NCBI GenBank assembly: GCA_021739645.1
Contig: JAIPBL010000018.1
Coordinates: 1 to 64,000, forward strand
Origin: Saprospiraceae bacterium
GTDB lineage: Bacteria > Bacteroidota > Bacteroidia > Chitinophagales > Saprospiraceae
Reading direction: 5' to 3'
Length of the DNA stretch: 64,000 bases
The position numbers were made by a program, and so were the translations under genes. How positions within the stretch are numbered: the stretch's first letter is position 1; the number at the start of each line of letters is the position of its first letter. Of the stretch, positions 56,901 through 64,000 are shown piece by piece. A model generated the notes under the pieces. It worked only from the letters and a program-made list of their open reading frames with translations, did no database searches and was not told the DNA's origin.

Positions 56901-58444
56901 TGGTATCAGAAAACGATGTGATTGGTGATGCTGCGCTCAACACCTTCAATGGAATCCGCATCAACAACGACATGAAAAGCTATTTCCTTTGCAACAATGT
57001 TCAGACCTCCACTGTAGGCGGTCTGAGCAATACCATAGGAATCAGCGTTTTTGATGGCGAAGAGACCAACTACAACTGCAACACCGTCATCAATGTGGGC
57101 AAGGGCGTCTTTTTTCAGATGGGCAGCTTCGCCCCGGAGAAATTCACCGAAACCAGCTTCACCGATAACGGTGTGGGGCTGTACGTCAGTGCCGCTTCCG
57201 CCATTGGGCCGCAGAGCCATCGAGGAAACAAGTGGACGGGGGCCTTTGGGGGATTTGGGGCCCAACATGAATCGAATAATCCAATTGATTGGGATGCCTC
57301 TAGATTTACGACTCATACCGCAACTGGGGTATATTACCCATCATTATCTTTTGGGCAAAACCAGTGGTTTTCAATTGGCTCAGGTAGTCCATCCAACGTA
57401 TGTCCAGTATGTTTGCCCCCATCCCCACCTTCTCCACCGGATAGCGAGAGCGAGTTGTTCAACCAACTGGATGGGGCTATTGCATCCGGCAGTTTTGGCA
57501 CCTCGGCCTATAGCAGCGAAACTACTAAATTAGCCAACCGCTACCTCTACCGCAAGCTGACGGAATACCCATTGCTGATACAATCGGCTGCGGTTTACCA
57601 GTCATTCTACAGCGCACAGTCCAATAGCAACGTGGGGCAGTTCCACAGCGTGGAAAGTGCCATAAAGGGATTATATGCCATACCCGCCAATACTGAAAAT
57701 AGCATCTTGGCCAATTTTGACAGCATCGCGCTGTATCTGGACGCAATTGCCGATATTGACAGCATCGCATCTAACAATGAGGGCATGACCCTCAGCATGG
57801 CACAGCAGCGGGAGTCAGCCGTACTGGCAGTCAAGGGCTTTTCCGATGGCAATGCCACGACCATTCAGCCCGTTATCGCCCAGCGGCAAACGGACGCCGC
57901 CAGTGCTTATAGCCAGAACAGCGCCATCAGTGTGCAATCAGGCGATAAACCCAACTGGAATAACCGGGAAGTGAACAATATTTTCCTGAATACTGTGGCA
58001 GTAGGGAACAACTCCTTTGATGGTACGCAGTACAGTACGCTTTCCCTTATTGCTGGGCAATGCCCGCTTACAGGTGGCAGTGCGGTGTTCAAAGCAAGGA
58101 GCTTGCTGTCGGTAGTAGAGGATATATCTTATGACGATGATGAAATCTGCCAACCCGTTGGTCAACGTCAAGCCAACCAAGCGGAGAATTTCTCAAATGT
58201 CTCCATTTTTCCAAATCCTGCGAAAAACGAGATTACGGTAATTTTGCCACAAAATATGGATGGCAAACTCAATACAGTTATTATCTACGATGCGTTGGGC
58301 ATGTCAGTCCTGGAGAAAATAATACCTAAAAAAAGCCGCTCCATCCTGATTAATACTTCCGAGTTAAAAGATGGGCTGTATTTGGTCAAGGTTCAAGTGG
58401 CAGGCAAACAAGTTTTTGCCGATAAACTCATTATTATTCAATAA
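53923..58444 (+). CDS. Large secreted metalloprotease with beta-helix region and T9SS type A sorting domain; start region frameshifted
   Basis: The long frame (54098-58444) encodes about 1448 residues. A reprolysin-like zinc site HEFGHHLGGYHD lies near residues 341-352 of that frame, with a Met-turn (NVIMFSDG) after it. Residues about 590-1110 look like a right-handed parallel beta-helix, followed by a helical region and a T9SS type A sorting domain (IFPNPAKNEITVILP). The signal peptide (AFKIIIAFLLFSISSETSFSQ, from about 54020) is in the same frame but has no ATG, GTG or TTG; the only upstream ATG (53923) is in another frame that stops after 24 codons. A one-base indel near 53978-53990 would join them. 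Confidence 0.75.
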
Positions 58445-58451
58445 AATTAAA

Positions 58452-58482
58452 AAAGCCGGACGTGTACATCTCGTCCGGCTTT
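58452..58482. terminator. Terminator between the two T9SS genes
   Basis: Stem AAAGCCGGACG/CGTCCGGCTTT with a 9-nt loop, immediately after the metalloprotease gene and 8 bp before the next ATG. Confidence 0.88.
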
Positions 58483-58489
58483 CTATATT

Positions 58490-60277
58490 ATGAAAATATT
58501 CAATTCGCTTCTTATATTATTCATATTCCCTATTCTAGCAAATTCTCAAACTTACGACAATGTTTGGCTAATGGGGAATTATGTTAGTGAGCCAGATTCA
58601 TCTTTTGGTGGAATATTAATTGACTTTAATACAACCCCCATAAGCATTCATAATGTTAAAATACCATTGAGTTTTGACAAAACCAATTCAATTATATGCA
58701 ATAAAGAAGGAGAGCTATTATTCTATACAAATGGAATCGCAATTGCAGACGCATCGCATGAAATAATGAAAAATGGAGATAGTATTAATAATATTGGAAT
58801 TACTTATCTTTATAATGATATAGGTATGATATCACTCCAAGGAGCCTTAACATTTCAATTCCCTTCAAATGATAGTCTGTTCATTCTATTTCATATGCCT
58901 CTAGATTTCGAGTCAAATGGACTTGGTTATTATATTCCGAAACTGTTTTATTCTATAATAGACATAAATCTCAACAATGGGTTAGGAGAGGTCATCGAAA
59001 AGGATGTTGAAATAATAGCGGATACTCTTGCAGTAGGCAAGCTTACCGCCTGCAAGCATGCCAATGGGCGAGACTGGTGGATATTAGTGCCTGAAAATGA
59101 CAAATCAAACAATGGGATTTATAAACTTTTGCTGACACCTGATGGAATCAGTGTTGTCGAAAAAGAGGAAATCCCTGCCCAGCTTTACAATGTAAGCTCC
59201 GTTGGCAATGCCATATTCACTCCCGATGGTAGCAAGTACATACGTCAGGACATACGATTCGATCCTTGGAACGTGGTCACTATATATGATTTTAACAGAT
59301 GCACAGGTGGGTTGGCCTTATTAGAGCAATTTGAAATAAATGATACATCTTTTCTCTATGGTGGCGCAGCGGTATCGCCCGATTCCAAGTACTTGTACTG
59401 TGTTACTAATAAGATAATTTATCAGTTTAATTTGACGGCGACCAATATTGAGGCGACAAAAACCGTGGTTGCGGAGTACGACGGGTTCGTGGGCTTGTTT
59501 TTCCAAACTCTATTCGGCACCCCCCAATTAGCACCTGACGGCAGCATCTGGATAGCCTCCACTTCCGATACCACCATGCACGTCATCCGCACCCCCAACC
59601 AGCCGGGCACTGCCTGCCAAGTGGACCAGCACTCCATCCACCTGCCCAAGGTCAACCAGAAGTCCATCCCCAACTTTCCCAACTTCCGCCTCGGCCCCCT
59701 CGATGGCAGCCCCTGCGATACCCTCGGCCTAGACAACAATCCGCTGGCTGGCTTCACTTGGTGGCCCGATGAACTGGCGGTCACCTTCTCCGACAACTCC
59801 TATTACCGACCGGAAACCTGGGCCTGGGACTTCGGCGAACCCACAGGGTCAAGCGGTAACACCAGCACCGAGCGAAACCCGCTCCACAGCTACGACACAC
59901 CCGGCGAGTACTACGTCTGCCTCATCGTATCAAACGAATACGACAGCGACACCATCTGCCATTGGGTGCAGGTGGATACACTGATGACTATGGTGGACGT
60001 GACCGCCTTACCCGACTCCCCCGTCAACGGTGTGGCTGTGAACCCAAACCCCGCCAGTGAGCATGTCAGCATCACGCTTCGCTATCCTTTGGCCAAACCG
60101 GGTGAATGGGTATTGTACTCAGTAGTAGGTGAAAAGGTGCTCAGCAAAGCAATTCCAGTCGGGACTGCTGCCGTACGGGAGGTTTCCGTGGTGGGATTGC
60201 CGCCGGGGCTGTACTTTTGGCGACTTTCAACAAGTGGCGCTCTGGCGGCGACAGGGAAGCTAGTTATTTTAAAATAA
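58490..60277 (+). CDS. Secreted PKD-domain protein with T9SS type A sorting domain
   Basis: A 595-residue protein with a signal peptide (MKIFNSLLILFIFPILANSQ). Residues about 20-400 resemble a beta-propeller-like N-terminal domain (LLFYTNGIAIADASHEIM, GKLTACKHANGRDWWILVP, AAVSPDSKYLYCVTNK). One PKD domain follows (VTFSDNSYYRPETWAWDFGEP ... YDTPGEYYVCLIVSN), then a type A sorting domain (VAVNPNPASEHVSITLRYP). The first about 990 bp are AT-rich while the remainder is strikingly GC-rich, the switch falling near 59480. A surface protein of unknown target. Confidence 0.85.
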   Translation: MKIFNSLLILFIFPILANSQTYDNVWLMGNYVSEPDSSFGGILIDFNTTPISIHNVKIPLSFDKTNSIICNKEGELLFYTNGIAIADASHEIMKNGDSINNIGITYLYNDIGMISLQGALTFQFPSNDSLFILFHMPLDFESNGLGYYIPKLFYSIIDINLNNGLGEVIEKDVEIIADTLAVGKLTACKHANGRDWWILVPENDKSNNGIYKLLLTPDGISVVEKEEIPAQLYNVSSVGNAIFTPDGSKYIRQDIRFDPWNVVTIYDFNRCTGGLALLEQFEINDTSFLYGGAAVSPDSKYLYCVTNKIIYQFNLTATNIEATKTVVAEYDGFVGLFFQTLFGTPQLAPDGSIWIASTSDTTMHVIRTPNQPGTACQVDQHSIHLPKVNQKSIPNFPNFRLGPLDGSPCDTLGLDNNPLAGFTWWPDELAVTFSDNSYYRPETWAWDFGEPTGSSGNTSTERNPLHSYDTPGEYYVCLIVSNEYDSDTICHWVQVDTLMTMVDVTALPDSPVNGVAVNPNPASEHVSITLRYPLAKPGEWVLYSVVGEKVLSKAIPVGTAAVREVSVVGLPPGLYFWRLSTSGALAATGKLVILK

Positions 60278-60316
60278 AAAGCCGTTACATTCCAAAATGA
60301 AGCCGCTTCCAAAACC

Positions 60317-60901
60317 TCAATCAGGCAATAAAAACGGGTTCACTTCCCCAATCACTTCCGGAAAGAAAACATTGAACTCCTCGTTAAATTCATGGTAATT
60401 AGCTGTAAGGCTCTCCACCGCATTTTCAAAAAAATGCGGCGCACTGCTACGCAGTTTCACTCGACTGAAAGTAAACCGAAGGCCATCCTCTGTGCCGTAG
60501 CGCACGAGCCAGTCATCGGCGACCATTCTGGGGAGACGGTCGTGCAGGAATTCCGGCATGATGGGCAGGTGCCGGAGCAAAACCTCGTAAACATCAGCTG
60601 CGAAGAGTTCTAAAGGCTGGTTGGAATACTGCCCCCAATTTTGCGCCAGCAAAAAATCATAGAACACATCCAAGATGACGGGCGAGTATTTTCCATGTGC
60701 TTTGTGCAAACGTTTGGCGCTTTCTCTTACCATGGGATGGCCATCCGTGAACGAATCAATCTGGCGGTGCATTTGCACGCCTTTTTGGATGTCGGGCGGA
60801 AGCTTGGCGACTTCTTTGTTGGAGATGAAATCGGCGAGGAAGTTGCCAACCAACAGGTTTTCATCGGGGCCAGACAGGTAAGTATGTGCGAGGAAGTTCA
60901 T
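60317..60901 (-). CDS. Acyl carrier protein phosphodiesterase family protein
   Basis: A 194-residue protein of the AcpH/DUF479 family: MNFLAHTYLSGPDENLLVGNFLADFI at the start, VQMHRQIDSFTDGHPMVRESAKRL with the HD-like metal ligands (near 45-65), and YSPVILDVFYDFLLAQNW. The family removes the phosphopantetheine arm from ACP. One arm of a 24-bp inverted repeat ends seven bases upstream of the start codon. A TACCTTTG box at 60979-60972 is a candidate promoter inside the repeat loop. Confidence 0.87.
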   Translation of the reverse strand: MNFLAHTYLSGPDENLLVGNFLADFISNKEVAKLPPDIQKGVQMHRQIDSFTDGHPMVRESAKRLHKAHGKYSPVILDVFYDFLLAQNWGQYSNQPLELFAADVYEVLLRHLPIMPEFLHDRLPRMVADDWLVRYGTEDGLRFTFSRVKLRSSAPHFFENAVESLTANYHEFNEEFNVFFPEVIGEVNPFLLPD

Positions 60902-60907
60902 TTTGCT

Positions 60908-61102
60908 ATTTACGAATGACGATTTACGATTTACGATTGGGCATTTTCGTACGGTGCTGCTTTATTTGCGGCAAAGGTATGGGTTTGACTATTGGCGCAG
61001 ACAGGTTCCCATTGGGAATAAACGGCCATATAAAAGCTCAAACTCAACCCTAAATCCACAAAAACCAAGCAGCTCCAAAATCGTAAATCGTCATTCGTAA
61101 AT
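60908..61102. repeat. 24-bp perfect inverted repeat between two genes
   Basis: Arms 60908-60931 and 61079-61102 are exact reverse complements, built from a 7-8 nt unit (ATTTACG), separated by 147 bp. The right arm ends 7 bp before the coxC-like stop codon, the left arm begins 7 bp before the AcpH-family start. The arms extend further as imperfect TTTACGA repeats. This resembles the small palindromic intergenic repeats found in many Bacteroidota genomes. Confidence 0.8.
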
Positions 61103-61108
61103 CGTAAA

Positions 61109-61729
61109 TCAAAAGAGTTGGTTGATAAAAAGAAAAAGCACCAATGCCACCCAAAGTGCATCCAGGAAATGCCAGTAGATGGATAGCAACCGAAGCCGGA
61201 GCCGCTTTTCAGGGTCGCTGAAATAGACGAGGACGGTCACGGGGTCCACCATTTGTCTCCGTGAAATTCGCAAGAACTGAATGAGGAACGGCAGCCCTGC
61301 GATGACGTGCGCAAAATGTAGCCCGGAAAGCATGTACAAATAACCTGCGCTATTGTCCGTCGTTGGGAAAACATTGTTGTTAAACAACATGCTCCATGCC
61401 CAAAACTGCAATGCCAGGAACAAAACCGTCAGGCCAATGGTGTAGCGCAAGCTGTTTTGGTAGCTGCGGGTCTCATCATTGAGGTACGCTTTTTTTGCCT
61501 TAACCATGGAGTAACTACTGGACAGCAAAACCAAGGTGTTTAGGAAAAACAACAGCGGGACTTCCAACGCACCTACGCCACTTTGCACCCTGGTGTAAAC
61601 AAAAGCCCCGGATAGCGCCAAAAAGAGCATGGTGATGGCCAACAACAGCAGCGACAACATGATATTGTAAGGGTGGAACGCAAAATTGTCGTATTCACTG
61701 TATCCTAATTTCGGCAGTTTGTTTTTCAT
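61109..61729 (-). CDS. Cytochrome c oxidase subunit III family protein
   Basis: A 206-residue protein with five predicted membrane segments (about 25-45, 58-75, 92-112, 130-152, 178-200). Family landmarks are the YSMVKAKKAYLN loop, SGLHFAHVIAGLPF and the C-terminal YWHFLDALWVALVLFLFI (WHFVDxVW signature). Subunit III stabilises the oxygen-reducing core of heme-copper oxidases. No subunit I or II gene lies in this window, so it may belong to an operon split elsewhere or act as a stand-alone paralog. Confidence 0.9.
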   Translation of the reverse strand: MKNKLPKLGYSEYDNFAFHPYNIMLSLLLLAITMLFLALSGAFVYTRVQSGVGALEVPLLFFLNTLVLLSSSYSMVKAKKAYLNDETRSYQNSLRYTIGLTVLFLALQFWAWSMLFNNNVFPTTDNSAGYLYMLSGLHFAHVIAGLPFLIQFLRISRRQMVDPVTVLVYFSDPEKRLRLRLLSIYWHFLDALWVALVLFLFINQLF

Positions 61730-61914
61730 CGTTGAAAGTTTGTGCGGCCACTAATTTCACCAATTTTTAGGAACATCGGAGATTATTGCGAAGATTGGAT
61801 AACCCTCAACAACGCAAGGCAGCTAAGGTTTTGCAAAAAACGGTCGCATTTCTCTACCTTCGCCCAAGCGTTGAAGGTCTGAAACGGGCTGTTAAATGCA
61901 ACAAACGTACAATC

Positions 61915-62844
61915 ATGAAAAACTGCCGAAATTGCCAGAAACCCATGCCCGATGATGCGAGGTTTTGCCCCGCCTGCGGCACTTCGGTCATCGTGGAAAC
62001 TTTTGACTGCCCCAACTGCGGTACCGAAAACGACCTTTCCGCCCCGGCCTGTTCGAACTGCCACTTGATTTTTAAGTCAACCAAAAAGGAACCCCCAAAG
62101 GCAAAACTCAGCGACATTTTTGACAATTCCCACACGGAGAACCTTGAGCAAGCCATCGCTGACCGGTTCAGTTTGGCTTTTGAAAAGCGATTGAAAGAGG
62201 AGCATCATCCATCGCTTCACAACGCCTATATTGACCGTTTTTACAAAAGTGAATTCCGGGGGAGCGTCGATTTTCGCATCAAGCAGTTGGCGGAACAAGC
62301 CCAGCGCAACCCCGATGGCGACCAGAAATTCAGCTTCGCAATTCCTGCCCTAGAGGATATGCTAGACTATTTCATCATCCGGTATTGCGAAGATTTGAAC
62401 GAGGCTGCTTTTGATGAAAAAATACTGAAATACCAAGGTCGGACTGCCAAGGAAATCCAGCTTGGGGAGATGTTATTGGATTACCTCGACTTCAACAACG
62501 AAGGTGAAACGGTTTACACCAACTTCGTCACCATGCCCGCCAACAAGCTGAAAAACGCCGCTCAGAATTTCCTGTTTCCACAAAAAGGCGAAACCATATT
62601 TTTCATCTGCGACCTATCCACATTTGGTGCCTGCAAGGATGGCTTCGCCATGACCCGTGACTGCATTTATTGGAAAATGCCACTCGAAAAGAAACAACGA
62701 GTTTATTTCAAAAACCTGGAAGAAATAAAGCGGCAAGAAGACTGGATTATCATAAATGGCATCTTCTTCAATGCCAGTAAGTCGCTGAATATCAAACTGT
62801 TGCGATTGCTGAAAAAATTAAAGGAATTGTACGGTACGAAGTGA
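61915..62844 (+). CDS. Protein with two N-terminal zinc ribbons
   Basis: The ATG at 61915 gives 309 residues; the open frame starts earlier at 61786, but the added 43 residues are not conserved in character. Two zinc ribbons (CRNC ... CPAC, near 3-21; CPNC ... CSNC, near 31-47) are followed by a helical charged region and a C-terminal about 120-residue domain with GETIFFICDLSTFGACKDGFAMTRDCIYWKMP, which resembles bPH/YokE-like membrane-curved domains only weakly. Cytosolic; function unknown. Convergent with the sensor kinase at the right edge. Confidence 0.7.
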   Translation: MKNCRNCQKPMPDDARFCPACGTSVIVETFDCPNCGTENDLSAPACSNCHLIFKSTKKEPPKAKLSDIFDNSHTENLEQAIADRFSLAFEKRLKEEHHPSLHNAYIDRFYKSEFRGSVDFRIKQLAEQAQRNPDGDQKFSFAIPALEDMLDYFIIRYCEDLNEAAFDEKILKYQGRTAKEIQLGEMLLDYLDFNNEGETVYTNFVTMPANKLKNAAQNFLFPQKGETIFFICDLSTFGACKDGFAMTRDCIYWKMPLEKKQRVYFKNLEEIKRQEDWIIINGIFFNASKSLNIKLLRLLKKLKELYGTK

Positions 62845-62847
62845 ATT

Positions 62848-64000
62848 TTAAAGTGCCTTTTCAAGGGTGAATCCAAAAGTTGACCCAACGCCGGAGGTAC
62901 TTCGAACATTGATGGTCTGCTTGTGCGCCTCCACGATGTGTTTCACAATGGAAAGCCCAAGGCCAGAGCCTCCCTGCTCCCGTGAACGGCTTTTGTCCAC
63001 CCGGTAAAAACGGTCGAAAAGGTGGTTCAAGTGCTCGCCAGTAATACCGATACCAGTGTCCGCCACTTCGATTAGCACATTGCTGTCCATGTCGTAAAAA
63101 CTTACTTTGGTGGTGCCGCCTTCCTTGCCGTATTTGATGGAGTTGTTGACAAGATTGGTCAGCACTTGACGAATATACTCCCTGTCTGCCCGTATCATGA
63201 AGCCCTGGTCTGCTCCCGCCTTTAGTTGTAAGCGAATATTGCGCTCTTTTGCCCTAAACTCTAAGTCTTCGAACACCTCCTCGGTCAAAACCTTGATGTC
63301 GAACGGCTGAAGGTCAAGAATCAACTCACCAGATTCCAACCGAGAAATAGACTCCAAATCTTCGACGATGGTATTTAACCGGTCCACGTTTTTTGCGGCC
63401 CTGACGAGGTAGTTCCTGTTGATGTTTTCGTCTTCCAGCCCTCCTTCGATGAGCGTTTCAAGATAACCTTGGATATTGAAAATCGGTGTTTTTAGTTCGT
63501 GTGAAATATCGCCGAGAAACTTCCTGCGATAGGCTTGCCAAGTCTTTAGTTTTTCGGCGTCCTTTTCTTGTGAGGCGGACCATTCTTCCACTTCCTTTTC
63601 CACGTCGTCCAGTTTTGTGCTCAACAAGTTGTCAAAGCCTTTTTTCTCAGCATTGGCCAGCTTGTGTTTGTGGATGCTCTTGTAAATTACCTTGATTTTG
63701 CGTTGGACATATCGAAGGAGGTAAAAACGAAAAATTACGAAGGAAATGAAAAAGGTGGAAGTGCCTGTGAGCAATACCATCCACCAACTGAGGTTGGCAT
63801 GTTGCACCAAATTCAGGAGTGCCAAAAAAATAGTTGAAAACGCTGAAACGCCAAGTGAGGAGGCCAAAACGATTTGGTTTGGCGTTGGGTTTTTCGGTTG
63901 CCTAAGTTGGAGGAAATCACTCGATAGGCCAGTGCGGAAACTAGAATTGGATGCTGTCTCTGGTGTTGGAGCAGTTATTTCGGCCTCAGAATTCGTACCG
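62848..64000 (-). CDS. PhoR-like sensor histidine kinase (start not in view)
   Basis: The 339-residue part from a TTG at 63867 has two membrane segments (about 5-25 and 28-50), a coiled linker, a HisKA domain with the phospho-acceptor His in FLGDISHELKTPIFNIQGYL, and a complete HATPase domain (NLVNNSIKYGKEGG, VADTGIGI, SRSREQGGSGLGLSIVKHIV). The same frame stays open to the window edge without any ATG, GTG or TTG; it includes KNPTPNQIVLASS, the usual family N-terminus. The gene may therefore begin beyond 64000. A response regulator gene would be expected next to it, outside the window. Confidence 0.85.
   Translation of the reverse strand, partial: GTNSEAEITAPTPETASNSSFRTGLSSDFLQLRQPKNPTPNQIVLASSLGVSAFSTIFLALLNLVQHANLSWWMVLLTGTSTFFISFVIFRFYLLRYVQRKIKVIYKSIHKHKLANAEKKGFDNLLSTKLDDVEKEVEEWSASQEKDAEKLKTWQAYRRKFLGDISHELKTPIFNIQGYLETLIEGGLEDENINRNYLVRAAKNVDRLNTIVEDLESISRLESGELILDLQPFDIKVLTEEVFEDLEFRAKERNIRLQLKAGADQGFMIRADREYIRQVLTNLVNNSIKYGKEGGTTKVSFYDMDSNVLIEVADTGIGITGEHLNHLFDRFYRVDKSRSREQGGSGLGLSIVKHIVEAHKQTINVRSTSGVGSTFGFTLEKAL

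Noticed and set aside
60908-61102. Inverted repeat as an insertion-sequence terminus
   Set aside because: The 147-bp interior has no transposase and contains normal promoter-like sequence; no target-site duplication is evident.

Overview
The window looks like a chromosome segment of a Bacteroidota bacterium, most likely a Saprospiraceae-type relative. Several secreted proteins end in type IX secretion (T9SS) type A or type B sorting domains. Promoters fit the Bacteroidota form (TAnnTTTG -7 box with a TTG/TTTG -33 box), and start codons generally lack a Shine-Dalgarno sequence. bshC (bacillithiol), a long-tailed ribosomal S16, an OmpA protein with thrombospondin-3 repeats and a TPR histidine kinase paired with a LytTR regulator are also typical of the phylum. 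I see no tRNA, rRNA, CRISPR array, transposase or prophage.

Layout. 1-6780: TetR regulator and a TolC/adaptor/RND efflux operon. 6796-9299: two secreted or outer-membrane proteins. 9600-13120: HscA-like Hsp70 and bshC. 13146-18443 (minus): coiled-coil membrane protein, tandem OmpA-like protein, pruA, a YjjG-type HAD phosphatase, an outer-membrane barrel, coaD. 18524-22059: phosphofructokinase and pbpC. 22060-26260 (minus): a signalling locus, described below. 26423-29025 (minus): MptE-like protein, short-chain dehydrogenase and D-hydroxyacid dehydrogenase. 29106-37027: T9SS LVIVD-type protein, a TPR-CHAT protease-like protein and a PKD adhesin. 37308-43481: rpsP, an arginyltransferase-like gene, a small exported protein, folC and a T9SS type B propeller protein. 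43548-47034: yceI, marR, a glycosyltransferase and an unknown gene. 47070-50682: a beta-oxidation pair. 50927-53523: exbB-exbD-exbD-tonB. 53923-60277: two mosaic T9SS proteins. 60317-64000: ACP phosphodiesterase, cytochrome oxidase subunit III-like protein, a zinc-ribbon protein and a sensor kinase cut by the window edge.

The most unusual region is 22060-26260. All its parts lie on the minus strand: a LytTR response regulator; a 70-codon gene for a small peptide with a textbook double-glycine leader, its own promoter and terminator; a soluble TPR histidine kinase with no membrane segment; and then three diverged copies of a short promoter-hairpin-polyT cassette that look like tandem small RNA genes. 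The hairpin stems carry compensatory base changes. Two of the three cassettes have ACCGTT direct repeats one 20-21 bp step apart just upstream, which is the geometry of LytTR binding sites. I infer a self-contained peptide/two-component/sRNA circuit; this is a hypothesis from sequence architecture only.

Elsewhere, several starts are doubtful. folC appears to begin upstream of its first ATG at a non-canonical codon. The large metalloprotease gene has its signal peptide in a different frame from its nearest ATG. The kinase at the right edge has no clear start inside the window.
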